This document shows positions 17,841-26,707 of a stretch of 64,000 bases of DNA, piece by piece. The stretch covers positions 68,188 through 132,187 of the forward strand of contig NZ_ATYR01000013.1 in NCBI RefSeq assembly GCF_000427785.1, in the 5' to 3' direction. The position numbers and the translations under genes were made by a program. The stretch is from Massilia alkalitolerans DSM 17462. GTDB taxonomy: Bacteria > Pseudomonadota > Gammaproteobacteria > Burkholderiales > Burkholderiaceae_D. A model generated the notes under the pieces. It ran no database searches. It was not told the origin of the DNA and worked only from the letters and a program-made list of their open reading frames with translations. Every line of letters starts with the position of its first letter. Position 1 is the stretch's first letter.

Positions 17841-18407
17841 ATGGCTCAGTTTCCACAAACAGGCGCCGAGCCGCCCGGCGGCATCCTGGCCCAGCTGCGC
17901 GCCGACCACGCGCACGTTCGCGCCCTGTTCCACGCCTTCGCCATGCTCGACCGCGAAGAAGAAGCGCAGCGCGAGCGTGTGGTCGACGAGCTGTGCGACG
18001 TCTTGAGCATGCACGCGCTGCTCGAGGACGAACTCTTCTACCCGGCGCTGCGTGGCGCGGTCGACAACGGCCTGCTCGAAGACGCGGCGCTGGAACACGA
18101 CAGCACGCGCGAACTCGTCGAGCAGCTCGCTGCCCTGTTCCCGGACGACGATTACTTCGACGTCTGTGTCGCGGTGCTGGCCGACGAAGTGGAGCGCCAC
18201 GTCGCCTTTGAAGAGAACCTGCTGTTCCCGGCGCTGGCGCGCGCCGGGGCCGACCAGCAGGCCCTGGGCCTGCGCCTGCGCACGCGCCGTGCCCAGCTCG
18301 AATCCGACCTCGCCAGCGCGCCGCCCGCGATCGACGGCATCGAGCCGCGCGGCCTGCTGCGCGGCGCGACCGGCCGCGTGCGCGAACGGCGTTCGCGTCC
18401 GCGCTAG
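17841..18407 (+). CDS. hemerythrin HHE domain protein
   Basis: 188 residues forming a four-helix hemerythrin-like domain. Candidate di-iron ligands are spaced as in the family: His in ADHAHVRALF, His/Glu in MHALLEDELFYP, His in LEHDSTREL and His/Glu in ERHVAFEENLLFP. Such proteins sense or store O2, NO or iron. The tail (RERRSRPR) is basic. The ATG was preferred over an upstream TTG because GAGGTG lies just before it. Confidence 0.88.
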   Translation: MAQFPQTGAEPPGGILAQLRADHAHVRALFHAFAMLDREEEAQRERVVDELCDVLSMHALLEDELFYPALRGAVDNGLLEDAALEHDSTRELVEQLAALFPDDDYFDVCVAVLADEVERHVAFEENLLFPALARAGADQQALGLRLRTRRAQLESDLASAPPAIDGIEPRGLLRGATGRVRERRSRPR

Positions 18408-18525
18408 CGCGCGACGGGCCGGTGCGTCGATGCCGGTCCCGGCGCGAAGGAACTTACGCTTCAGCCTTCTCTCTAAACGGCACGAGCGCATCCATACGCG
18501 CTCGCGATCACACAAGGAGAGCGAC

Positions 18526-18864
18526 ATGGCGACAAGCAAAGAGAACGGCAAGGGCAATGCCCAGAAAGGCGGCGCGGGCAGCGGCCAGGCGCCGGCCAAG
18601 CGCGGTTTCGCGGCAATGGACCAGAACCAGCAGCGTGAAATCGCCAGCAAGGGCGGGCAGGCGGCACACCAGAAAGGTACCGCGCACGAGTTCGATTCCG
18701 AAGAAGCACGCCGCGCCGGCCAGAAAGGCGGCGAGGCAGTCAGCCGCAACCGCGCCCACATGGCCGACATCGGGCGCAAGGGGGGCGAAAGCCGGCAGTC
18801 GGCCCAGCGCGCCGCCGCCGCGGCCAAGAACGCCGGCAATCGCCAGGGCGAAAAGGAGAGCTGA
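18526..18864 (+). CDS. KGG-repeat stress protein (YciG/con-10 like)
   Basis: 112 residues, hydrophilic, Gly/Lys/Ala-rich. It contains KRGFAAMDQNQQREIASKGG, then ARRAGQKGGEAVSRN and IGRKGGESRQSA, the repeated KGG units of stress-induced YciG/GsiB/con-10-like proteins. These are thought to be disordered hydrophilins made in stationary phase or desiccation. A strong AAGGAG sits 6 nt before the start. 118 nt separate it from the hemerythrin gene. Confidence 0.85.
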   Translation: MATSKENGKGNAQKGGAGSGQAPAKRGFAAMDQNQQREIASKGGQAAHQKGTAHEFDSEEARRAGQKGGEAVSRNRAHMADIGRKGGESRQSAQRAAAAAKNAGNRQGEKES

Positions 18865-18997
18865 GCAGCTTTCCGGGCACTAGCCCCGTTCCCCCATCCT
18901 GCTGAAGCTTCCCCACGATGCATCCATACCACGGCGCCAGCCGACGCCGTGGCCCTCCCGACACCGCGCGCCGGCGCCATGGTACATTGCCGGCCCT

Positions 18998-19552
18998 ATG
19001 CACAAGCTTCCCTACCTCACGGCCTATCCCGACACCCTGCGCGCCCAGGTCGGCCAGCTGATCGATGCCGGCCAGCTCGGCGCGGTGCTCCTGCAGCGCT
19101 ACCCCGAGGCCCATGGCATCCGCACCGACAAGGCGCTCTACGCCTATGTGCAAGAGCTGAAGGACGACTACCTGCGCCAGGCCGAGCCGGTGGTCAAGGT
19201 CGCCTTCGACAGCAAGATCCACGTGGTGCAGCACGCGCTCGGACTGCACACCGCGATCTCGCGCGTCCAGGGCAGCCGCCTGAAGGCCAAGCGCGAGATC
19301 CGCATCGCCAGCGTGTTCCGCGACGCCCCGCTGCCCTTCCTGCGCATGATCGCGGTGCACGAGTTGGCCCACCTGAAGGAAAAGGAGCACGACAAGGCCT
19401 TCTACAAGCTGTGCTGCTGGATGGAGCCGCACTACCACCAGCTCGAGTTCGACCTGCGGCTCTACCTGACCTGGCTCGACCTGGGCGGGCCGCGGCTGTG
19501 GGGCGTCCGCGCGGACTCCGTTGCCATCGAACAACAAAGCTTGTCAGATTAA
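18998..19552 (+). CDS. YgjP/M48-like zinc metallopeptidase
   Basis: 184 residues. The zincin motif HELAHLKEKEH (HExxH plus a third ligand region) and the following CCWMEPHYHQLEFDLRLYL match the YgjP-like (DUF45) metallopeptidases. No signal peptide, so it is cytoplasmic. The substrate is unknown. No clear ribosome site; the first ATG fits the family start. Confidence 0.85.
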   Translation: MHKLPYLTAYPDTLRAQVGQLIDAGQLGAVLLQRYPEAHGIRTDKALYAYVQELKDDYLRQAEPVVKVAFDSKIHVVQHALGLHTAISRVQGSRLKAKREIRIASVFRDAPLPFLRMIAVHELAHLKEKEHDKAFYKLCCWMEPHYHQLEFDLRLYLTWLDLGGPRLWGVRADSVAIEQQSLSD

Positions 19553-19570
19553 TTTGTTTCACCGTGTAAA
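19541..19570 (+). promoter_or_regulatory. candidate sigma-70 promoter for the barrel/GGDEF operon
   Basis: TTGTCA at 19541-19546 and TGTAAA at 19565-19570, spacer 18 nt. It overlaps the stop of the metallopeptidase gene and would give a leader of about 90 nt. Moderate match only. Confidence 0.35.
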
Positions 19571-19665
19571 CATCTCGACTTTGCCTGTCGCGTTGGGTAA
19601 AGTCTGACGTCGTTTTTCCCCTCGCAAGGCCCGCTCTTTCCGGCCGCCGCACAGCAACCTGAACC

Positions 19666-20958
19666 ATGACGTACCAGTTTTCTTTCCCCTGCTACGCACT
19701 GCCGGCTGCCCTGCGTGGCGGCGTGCTCGCCTTGGGCCTGATGGTCACCGTGGGCCGCGCCGTCGCGGCGACCGGCGAAGCGGCAGCCGCCGATGCCGCT
19801 GCGGCGCCGGCATGGAAGTTTTCCGGCTTCGGCACCCTGGGCGCCGTCTACGCGAGCGTGCGCAACGCGGACTTCAGTTCCACCATCCTGCGCGCCAACG
19901 GCGCCGGCCGCAGCGAAGCCTGGAGCCCGGACGTCGACAGCCGCCTGGGCGCGCAGCTCGACCTGTCGCTGGGCCGCTGGTCGGCCGTGCTGCAGGTGGT
20001 GAGCGAGCAGAACATGGAAGGCAGCTACCGCCCGCGCGTCGAATGGGCCAATGTCAAGTACCAGGCCACCCCGGACCTGGCCTTGCGCGTCGGACGCATC
20101 GCGCTGCCCGTCTTCCTCGCGGCCGACTCCCGCAAGGTCGGCTATACCATGGCCTGGGTGCGCCCGCCGGTCGAAGTGTACGGCGGCTTGCCGATCTCCA
20201 GCAGCGACGGCCTCGATGCCACCTGGCGCTGGGGCGCCGGCGACACGCGCCACGCCACCCAGGCCTTCTTCGGCCGCACCGACACCCGCCTGTTCGACGA
20301 CCGCCGCGTGGAGGCGCACGGCATTGCCGGGTTGTCCCACAGCATCGAGCGCGGCCCGCTGAGCGCGCGCCTGTCGGCGCTGACCGCCCACCTGACGACC
20401 GGAATCGGCGAAGAAGTTTTCACCGCCATGCGCGCCTTCGGTCCGCAAGGGGTGGCGCTGGCCGAGCGCTATGCGATCGAGCACAAGCGCGTCAGCATGG
20501 TCAGTGCCGGCCTCAGCTACGACCCGGGGCAGTGGTTCCTGAACGCCGAAGCCGGGCACGCCCAGACCCACTCGCTGCTCGGCCGGACCACCACCATGTA
20601 TGCCGGCGGCGGCTACCGCTTCGCCAGCCTGACGCCCTACCTCGGCTTTGCCAAGGTGCGCGCGCACGGCGCCACCCGCGATCCGGGCCTGGCGCTGGCC
20701 GGACTGCCGGCGCGGGCACGCGCCACCGCCGCCGCGCTCAACGCCGGGCTGAACATCTACCTGGGGACGATCCCGATCCAGACCACGCTCAGCACCGGCC
20801 TGCGCTGGGACCTGGCCACCAATGCCGCACTCAAGCTCCAGTACGACCGCCTGCGGCCGACCGACGGTTCGCGCGGCACCCTGATCAACACGCCGTCCAG
20901 CTTCCGCTCGGGCGAGACCGTGCACGTGGCGAGCGTGGCCCTCGACTTCGTCTTCTGA
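19666..20958 (+). CDS. outer-membrane beta-barrel protein of a c-di-GMP operon
   Basis: 430 residues with a signal peptide (cut near GRAVAA) and a strand-rich mature part ending VALDFVF, so with the C-terminal Phe of outer-membrane barrels. The segment WKFSGFGTLGAVYASVRNA is the typical start of such porin-like proteins found next to GGDEF receptors in Burkholderiales. It is the first gene of a four-gene run: the next start is 8 nt downstream. Substrate or partner unknown; a passage or surface receptor for the co-encoded PstS-like protein is possible. Confidence 0.8.
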   Translation: MTYQFSFPCYALPAALRGGVLALGLMVTVGRAVAATGEAAAADAAAAPAWKFSGFGTLGAVYASVRNADFSSTILRANGAGRSEAWSPDVDSRLGAQLDLSLGRWSAVLQVVSEQNMEGSYRPRVEWANVKYQATPDLALRVGRIALPVFLAADSRKVGYTMAWVRPPVEVYGGLPISSSDGLDATWRWGAGDTRHATQAFFGRTDTRLFDDRRVEAHGIAGLSHSIERGPLSARLSALTAHLTTGIGEEVFTAMRAFGPQGVALAERYAIEHKRVSMVSAGLSYDPGQWFLNAEAGHAQTHSLLGRTTTMYAGGGYRFASLTPYLGFAKVRAHGATRDPGLALAGLPARARATAAALNAGLNIYLGTIPIQTTLSTGLRWDLATNAALKLQYDRLRPTDGSRGTLINTPSSFRSGETVHVASVALDFVF

Positions 20959-20966
20959 GGCTGCGC

Positions 20967-21398
20967 ATGGGTACCCGCATCCGACACCTGATGGCCGCCG
21001 CCGCGCTCGCGCTGGCGACGTGCGCCAATGCCTCGGCCGAACTGGTCGTGATCGTCTCGGCACGCAACCCGCTGCCGGCGCTGTCGCCCGACCAGGTCGC
21101 CGCGATCTTCCTGGGCCAGGCCGGGCGCTTCCCCGGCGGAGGCGAAGTGGTCGCGCTCGACCAGCGCCTCGGCTCGAACGAACGCGAGCAGTTCTACGCC
21201 CAGGTCACCGGCAAGACCCCGGCCCTGCTCAAGGCGCACTGGTCGAAGATGGTCTTCACCGGCCGCGGCCAGCCGCCGCGCGAAGCCGGCGACAGCGCCA
21301 GCGTGCGCCGCATGGTGGCCGACAATCCTTCGATGATCGGCTACATCGACCGCGCCGCGCTGGACGCCAGCGTGCGTCCGGTGCTGGTGCTGCACTGA
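20967..21398 (+). CDS. short PstS-like phosphate-binding-type periplasmic protein
   Basis: 143 residues with a signal peptide (cut after NASA). It keeps only a short PstS-like substrate-binding unit: LVVIVSARNPLPALSPDQVAAIFLG, a TGKTPALLKAHWSKMVFTGRG segment with the F-TG-G pattern, and IGYIDRAAL. It is less than half the length of true PstS. It sits between the barrel gene and the GGDEF-EAL gene (4-nt gap), so it may be a ligand sensor for that receptor rather than a transporter subunit. Confidence 0.8.
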   Translation: MGTRIRHLMAAAALALATCANASAELVVIVSARNPLPALSPDQVAAIFLGQAGRFPGGGEVVALDQRLGSNEREQFYAQVTGKTPALLKAHWSKMVFTGRGQPPREAGDSASVRRMVADNPSMIGYIDRAALDASVRPVLVLH

Positions 21399-21402
21399 TC
21401 CC

Positions 21403-24126
21403 ATGAACGACATGGTCCCGCCCACCATTGCTAGGGCGCCGCATGCGCGGCCGCAGGCGCAGCCGAACGGGCGCCGCGCGGCGCTGCTGGGCTGGCTCGG
21501 GCGCGGACTGGAAACCCACATCTCGCTGCCGCTGTTCGCGCTGCTGCTGGTGGCGGCCCTGTGGACCACCGCGGTCCACATGATCCGCGCCGAGGAGCGC
21601 GCCGCGCACGCGGCGGCCCGCGAAACCACGCGCGAACTGGTCGACACCTACGAGGCCCAGATGGCGCGCAGCCTGAGCGGCATCGACCAGACCCTGCGCG
21701 TGCTGCAGTACGCGGTCGAGACCAACGGTCCGGGCGCCGCCCTGGGGGCGATGAGCGCCAAGGGCCTGTTGCCGCCGGGCCTGGTGTTCCAGGTCGCGAT
21801 CATCAGCGACGACGGCCGCGTACTGGCGAGCAATCCGCACAGTCGCCCCGGCGGCGACGTCTCGCGCGCGCCCTGGTTCGCCCGGCACCGCGACAAGGGC
21901 AGCCCTGCGCCTTACGTCAGCACGACCGTCGGCCGGCGCGAGCCGCACGTGGTGTTCTCGCGCCGCATCAACACGAGCGACGGCCGCTTCGCGGGCGTCG
22001 CCACCGTCGCCGTCGACCCGGCGTTCTTCACCAGTTCCTATGAACACTCGCGCCTGGGCGAGCGCGGCCTGCTCGGCGTAGCCGGCAGCGACGGCGTCGT
22101 GCGGGCGGTACGCGTCGGCGAGCAGGTCTCGTGGGGCCAGCGCATCGCCATCGGCAAGGACGACGTCATCGTGCTGGGCCAGGGCGGGATCGACCGCGAA
22201 CGGCGCTACACCAGCACCCGCGCCCTGGTCGGTTTCCCGCTGGTGGCCGTGGTCGGCCTGTCCGAGGCCGAGCAGATGGCCGAATTCCACGCCCGGCGCC
22301 GCGCCTGGCTGCTCGGCGCCGGCGCCGGCACCGCCCTGCTGCTGTTCGTCGTCACCCTGGTCAGCGCCTGGTCGTGGCAGCTGGCCAAGGCGCGAAGGCG
22401 TGAACGGCTGGCCCAGGAAACCTATGCCGCCGCCTCCGAGGCCAGCCTGGACGCATTCTTCGTGCTGCGCACCATTGCCGGCGCCGACGGCAGCGTCTTG
22501 GACTTCCTGATCGAGACCACCAACACCCGCGCCGAGCAGCTCACCGGCCTGACCAAGGAGCGCATGCAGGGCAAGCGCATGTCGGTGCTGCTGCCGACCC
22601 ATTTGGGCCTGGGCATCTTCGACGACCTGTCGGCGGTGGCCACCGACGGCGTGGCGCGCGAGGCCGAATGGCTGGCCCACATGATTCCGGTGGAGGACCG
22701 CTGGCTGCACCGCCAGGTCGTGCCGGTGGAAGGCGGCGTAGTGGCGATCGTGCGCGACATCACCGAGCGCAAGCTCGCCGAGCAGCGCATCCGCCACCTG
22801 GCGCACCACGACGACCTCACCGGCCTGCCGAACCGCAGCCTGCTGCGCGACCGCCTCGGCCAGGCCATCCGCGATGCCGAGCGCAAGGGCCACGCGGTGG
22901 GACTTGCCTTCATCGACCTGGACGGCTTCAAGCTGGTGAACGACGGGCTTGGCCACAACGCCGGCGACGAACTGCTGAAGGTGGTGGGCGCGCGCATGGG
23001 CCGCTGCCTGCGCCGCAACGACACCCTGGCGCGCTTCGGCGGCGACGAATTCGTGATCCTGCTGCCCGACATCTCGGGCGACCCGATGGCGATCACGCCG
23101 CTGCTGGAAAAGGTGCGCGAGGCCGTCACCGAGCCGGTCGAGGTCGAGGGCCAGGAGGTGCAGGTCAGCTGCAGCATGGGCGTGGTGCTGTACCCGCGCG
23201 ACGGCGAGGACGCCAACACCCTCATGATGAACGCCGATGCGGCGATGTACCGCGCCAAGGAACACAAGGACAGCTTCCAGTTCTACGCCAGCGAGATGAA
23301 CGCCAGCGTGGAAGAGAAGCTGGTGCTGCTCGAAGGCATGCGCGCCGCGCTCGATGCCTGCGTCGACCCCGGCTGCAAGGGCGCACACTGCCAGTTCCAG
23401 CTGTTGTACCAGCCGAAGGTCGACCTGCGCAGCGGCCGCCTGTTCGGGGTCGAGGCCCTGATCCGGTGGAAACACCCGGAACAGGGCATGATTTCGCCGC
23501 TGCGCTTCATCGGCCTGGCCGAAGAGAGCGGCCTGATCGTGCCGCTGGGCGAATGGGTGGTGCGCACCGCTTGCGCCCAGGGCGTGGCCTGGCGCGCGGC
23601 CGGGCTGCCGCCCCTGAGCATCTCGGTCAACGTATCGGCCCGCCAGTTCGAGGAAAAGCGCCTGGTCGAGCGCATCGCCGGCGCCCTGCGCGACACCGGC
23701 CTGCCGCCCGAAGCGCTGGAAGTCGAGGTGACCGAAAGCTCGATCATGCGCGATCTTGGACGCGCGGTGGACAAGATGCGCGAACTGAAGGCCATGGGCG
23801 TGTCGCTCTCGATCGACGACTTCGGCACCGGCTATTCGAGCCTGTCGGCGCTGAAATCCTTCCCGATCAGCCGCCTGAAGATCGACAAGAGTTTTGTCAG
23901 CGACCTTGCCGACAGCCTCGATGACCAGGCCATCGCGATGGCCGTGATCTCGCTGGGCCACAAACTGAACCTGCGCGTCATCGCCGAGGGCGTGGAAACC
24001 GAGCAGCAGCGCGACTTCCTGCGCGCCAACGACTGCGACGAGATGCAGGGCTACTTGTTCAGCCGTCCGGTGCCGCCGGAACAGATTGCCGAACTGCTCG
24101 CAGCCTGCCCGTCAGACCGGCCATGA
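21403..24126 (+). CDS. Cache-PAS-GGDEF-EAL transmembrane c-di-GMP receptor enzyme
   Basis: 907 residues. Membrane helix at about 42-60, a periplasmic dCache-like sensor (about 70-295), a second helix (about 300-325), PAS (about 345-455), GGDEF with RFGGDEF (about 460-625) and EAL with VEALIRWKHP and DDFGTGYSS (about 640-890). Both catalytic signatures are intact. It overlaps the next gene by 4 nt (ATGA), so the two c-di-GMP enzymes are translationally coupled. Confidence 0.93.
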   Translation: MNDMVPPTIARAPHARPQAQPNGRRAALLGWLGRGLETHISLPLFALLLVAALWTTAVHMIRAEERAAHAAARETTRELVDTYEAQMARSLSGIDQTLRVLQYAVETNGPGAALGAMSAKGLLPPGLVFQVAIISDDGRVLASNPHSRPGGDVSRAPWFARHRDKGSPAPYVSTTVGRREPHVVFSRRINTSDGRFAGVATVAVDPAFFTSSYEHSRLGERGLLGVAGSDGVVRAVRVGEQVSWGQRIAIGKDDVIVLGQGGIDRERRYTSTRALVGFPLVAVVGLSEAEQMAEFHARRRAWLLGAGAGTALLLFVVTLVSAWSWQLAKARRRERLAQETYAAASEASLDAFFVLRTIAGADGSVLDFLIETTNTRAEQLTGLTKERMQGKRMSVLLPTHLGLGIFDDLSAVATDGVAREAEWLAHMIPVEDRWLHRQVVPVEGGVVAIVRDITERKLAEQRIRHLAHHDDLTGLPNRSLLRDRLGQAIRDAERKGHAVGLAFIDLDGFKLVNDGLGHNAGDELLKVVGARMGRCLRRNDTLARFGGDEFVILLPDISGDPMAITPLLEKVREAVTEPVEVEGQEVQVSCSMGVVLYPRDGEDANTLMMNADAAMYRAKEHKDSFQFYASEMNASVEEKLVLLEGMRAALDACVDPGCKGAHCQFQLLYQPKVDLRSGRLFGVEALIRWKHPEQGMISPLRFIGLAEESGLIVPLGEWVVRTACAQGVAWRAAGLPPLSISVNVSARQFEEKRLVERIAGALRDTGLPPEALEVEVTESSIMRDLGRAVDKMRELKAMGVSLSIDDFGTGYSSLSALKSFPISRLKIDKSFVSDLADSLDDQAIAMAVISLGHKLNLRVIAEGVETEQQRDFLRANDCDEMQGYLFSRPVPPEQIAELLAACPSDRP

Positions 24127-25232
24127 CGATGCTGGCGCGCCTGGTCGAACTGCTGTGCGGCGCCGATCCGAAACTGCGGCGCACGCTGCAGTACTGGGCT
24201 GCAACCTGCGTGCTCTACGTGGCCTGCATCGGCCTTCTGCTGTTGCAGGTCAGCGAGGGCATGGCCGAGCCGGCCGCTGCGGACAAGCTCATCACGTTCG
24301 GAGGCTGCGGCGCGCTCGTGTTCTACGTCCTGATCCGGGTGAGCGGGCGCCTCAGGCTGGCGCCCGACCAGCTGGCGGTGTCGCAGGCGGTGTTCTCGCT
24401 GGCCTGCAGCATGGCCGCCTATGCGATCTCGGGGCCGCTGCGCGGCGCCATGCTGATCATGACCGTGGTCGTGATCGTGTTCTGCATGTTCGCCGCCAGG
24501 CCGCGCCAGACCCTGCTGCTCACCATTGCCGCCCTGACCGGCATGGGCGCCACCATGTACTGGATGCAGGCCAGTGACCCGCAACGCTACCCGCCGATGA
24601 CCGAACTGATCACCTTCGGCTACCTGGCCGGCGCCCTGCTCTCCACCGCGGTGCTGAGCGGCGAGATGAGCAAGCTGCGCGCGCGCCTGAAGCGCCAGCG
24701 CCACGAGCTGAGCGAGGCGCTCGACACCATCCGCGTGCTGGCCACGGTGGACGAACTGACCTCGCTGGTCAACCGCCGCCGCATGCACGAGGTGCTGGAG
24801 GCCGAGGAGCGGCGCCAGCCCGACGGCAGCCAGGGCGGCAAAGGCGCGTGCATCGCCCTGCTAGACATCGATTTCTTCAAGCAGGTCAACGACCGGTACG
24901 GCCACGCCACGGGCGACGCGGTGCTGCGCAGCTTTTCAAGCACCGCGCGTGCCTGCCTGCGCGGCGGTGACGTGCTGGCGCGCTGGGGCGGCGAGGAATT
25001 CCTGCTGCTGTTGCCGAATGCCGGGCCCGAGGACGCGCGCGTCGTGCTGGAGCGGATGGCCGAGCGCATCCATGGCATGCAGGTAGCCGGCCTGCCGGAC
25101 CGCCGCATCAGCTTCTCGGCGGGACTGGCCATGCGCCGCGCCGGCGAGCCCTTTGCCGACGCCATCCACCGCGCCGACAAGGCGCTCTACCAGGCCAAGG
25201 AGGCCGGGCGCGACCGCATCGTGTCTGCCTGA
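24123..25232 (+). CDS. membrane diguanylate cyclase (GGEEF)
   Basis: 369 residues. Five or six hydrophobic helices occupy about 25-185, followed by a linker helix and a GGDEF domain with the active GGEEF signature in RWGGEEFLLLLP. It makes c-di-GMP at the inner membrane. No inhibitory RxxD was seen just before GGEEF. Last gene of the operon with the barrel, PstS-like and GGDEF-EAL genes. Confidence 0.92.
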   Translation: MTMLARLVELLCGADPKLRRTLQYWAATCVLYVACIGLLLLQVSEGMAEPAAADKLITFGGCGALVFYVLIRVSGRLRLAPDQLAVSQAVFSLACSMAAYAISGPLRGAMLIMTVVVIVFCMFAARPRQTLLLTIAALTGMGATMYWMQASDPQRYPPMTELITFGYLAGALLSTAVLSGEMSKLRARLKRQRHELSEALDTIRVLATVDELTSLVNRRRMHEVLEAEERRQPDGSQGGKGACIALLDIDFFKQVNDRYGHATGDAVLRSFSSTARACLRGGDVLARWGGEEFLLLLPNAGPEDARVVLERMAERIHGMQVAGLPDRRISFSAGLAMRRAGEPFADAIHRADKALYQAKEAGRDRIVSA

Positions 25233-25296
25233 GACGCTGCCTGCAGGACGCACGATTGGTGCGGCGCTCATCCATGCCGTTTGCTAGCATGCGGGC

Positions 25297-25680
25297 ATGA
25301 CAATCAAGGTACTTTTAGTTGATGACCTGCTGCTGGATGTCGCCCTGACGCGCCGCGCCATGCAGGACTGCGAGGTCGCGCACCGCATCGTGATGGCCAG
25401 CGATGGCGAGGAGGCGTACCAGCTGCTGGGCGCGGCCTCCTTCGACCTGCTGCTGCTCGACATCAAAATGCCGCGCGTCGACGGTTTCGAACTGATGGAA
25501 CGCCTGCGCGGGCGCGCCGCCGGCCACCTGCCGGTCATCGTCCTGTCCGGTTCGGCGCTGGAGACCGACCGCGCCCGTGCCGACGCGCTGGGGGCGATCG
25601 AGTACGTGCACAAGGCGGTCGACTATGGCGAATTCCGGCGGGCGCTGAAAGCCGCCCTCGGGCGGCACGGCTTCTGCTGA
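25297..25680 (+). CDS. single-domain response regulator (CheY-like)
   Basis: 127 residues, receiver only: DDLL acidic pocket near residues 7-10, phospho-acceptor Asp in LLLLDIKMPRVDG (about 52) and Lys in YVHKAVDYG (about 107). There is no output domain, so it signals by protein contact, perhaps to the c-di-GMP enzymes 64 nt upstream or to an unlinked kinase. It converges with the sigma factor gene with only 8 nt between. Confidence 0.9.
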   Translation: MTIKVLLVDDLLLDVALTRRAMQDCEVAHRIVMASDGEEAYQLLGAASFDLLLLDIKMPRVDGFELMERLRGRAAGHLPVIVLSGSALETDRARADALGAIEYVHKAVDYGEFRRALKAALGRHGFC

Positions 25681-25688
25681 CGCCCCTC

Positions 25689-26351
25689 TCAGACCCGGGC
25701 CAGCACTGCCGCCACGATGCGGTCGCAGCGGGCGCCGTCGAAGGCAAAGGCCGAGGCAGCCGCCTCGTCGAAGTCGCGCGCCAGCGCCGTGCGCAGCATG
25801 GCGCGTGCGCGGAAGAAGCAGCTGCGCACCGTCGCTTCCGGAATGCCGAGCGCCGCCGCCGTCTCGCCGGCTGACATGTCCTCGACCGCGCGCAGCACGA
25901 ACACGGTGCGCAAGCGCTCGGGCAGCGCGTCGATGCGCGCCTCGATCAGCCGGCGCGCTTCCCGGCGCAACGCGGCTTCCTCGGGCAGGTCGGTCGCGGC
26001 CCCCGGGGCGTCGTCCATGGCTTCCTCCTCGCTGCCGGGCACCAGCCGCAGGATGCCGTCGCGGCGCTGCTGCCTGCGCAGCCTTGCGTTCGCTTCGTTC
26101 ACTACGATGCGCGTCAGCCAGGTCGAGACGCTGGCCTCGCCGCGGAAGGACGCGGCCTTGCGGTAGGCCAGCAGGTAGGCTTCCTGCACCACGTCCTCGG
26201 CCTCGGCATCGTCCCTGACGATGCTGCGCGCGGTGCGGTACAGGCGCTGGTTATGGGTGCGCATGAGCAGCTCGAACGCACCCGGCTCGCCGGCCGCCAC
26301 CAGCGCCATCAGTTCCGGCCCGCTCGCCGCGGCCATGCCCGCCTTGCCCAT
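25689..26351 (-). CDS. ECF-type RNA polymerase sigma factor
   Basis: 220 residues with sigma region 2 (FELLMRTHNQRLYRTARSI, AEDVVQEAYLLAYRK, FRGEASVSTWLTRI) and region 4 (LPERLRTVFVLRAVEDMS, ALGIPEATVRSCFFRARAML). It recruits RNA polymerase to alternative promoters. GGAGG precedes the ATG. It is last in a DUF4142-cupredoxin-sigma operon, 11 nt after the cupredoxin gene. No anti-sigma gene lies beside it, so control must come from elsewhere. Confidence 0.92.
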   Translation of the reverse strand: MGKAGMAAASGPELMALVAAGEPGAFELLMRTHNQRLYRTARSIVRDDAEAEDVVQEAYLLAYRKAASFRGEASVSTWLTRIVVNEANARLRRQQRRDGILRLVPGSEEEAMDDAPGAATDLPEEAALRREARRLIEARIDALPERLRTVFVLRAVEDMSAGETAAALGIPEATVRSCFFRARAMLRTALARDFDEAAASAFAFDGARCDRIVAAVLARV

Positions 26352-26362
26352 CGTTCGCCTCC

Positions 26363-26698
26363 TCAACGGATCACCAGCGTTGCCCGCATCGTGCGGTGCA
26401 GCGTGCACAGGTAGGGATAGCGTCCGCGCTGCGCCGCCTTGAAGCGCCAGCTCGCGCCGGCGGCGATGGCGGGCGAAGCCGGCCCGCCCTTGCTGCCCGC
26501 GGTGGCGGTATGCGGGAACGGATCGCGGTTGCGCCAGACCACAGTATCGCCCGCCCGCACCTCCAGGGTCTCGGGAATGAAGCGCATGCCGTCGATCACG
26601 ACGGTGTGCACCGCCGGGGCGCCGCGCGCCGCGTCCCCGGGCACGGCGGTCAGCAGCGTCAGCGCCGCCATCCACGCGGCCATCGAACGCGCGATCAT
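26363..26698 (-). CDS. small periplasmic cupredoxin
   Basis: 111 residues with a signal peptide (cut near GDAARG). The plastocyanin-like domain has GMRFIPETLEVRAGDTVVW and the type 1 copper ligands His in DPFPHTA, then Cys, His and probably Met in YLCTLHRTM. It could carry electrons or bind copper in the periplasm. Encoded 9 nt after the DUF4142 gene in the same operon. Confidence 0.9.
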   Translation of the reverse strand: MIARSMAAWMAALTLLTAVPGDAARGAPAVHTVVIDGMRFIPETLEVRAGDTVVWRNRDPFPHTATAGSKGGPASPAIAAGASWRFKAAQRGRYPYLCTLHRTMRATLVIR

Positions 26699-26707
26699 GG
26701 CGCGCCC

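Noticed and set aside
18408..18525. Crp/Fnr-like site upstream of the KGG stress gene
   Set aside because: GTGCG occurs but is not followed by CGNAC at four bases.
16020..18980. A very long open frame on the minus strand covering yaeQ, the oxidoreductase and the hemerythrin gene
   Set aside because: Only its first-in-coordinate part (yaeQ) is protein-like; the rest is antisense to well-supported genes and His/Arg/Ala-rich, an effect of high GC at third positions.
21256..23961. Antisense open frame of about 900 codons opposite the GGDEF-EAL gene
   Set aside because: Composition is His/Gln/Arg-rich without any domain; the plus strand encodes a complete Cache-PAS-GGDEF-EAL protein.
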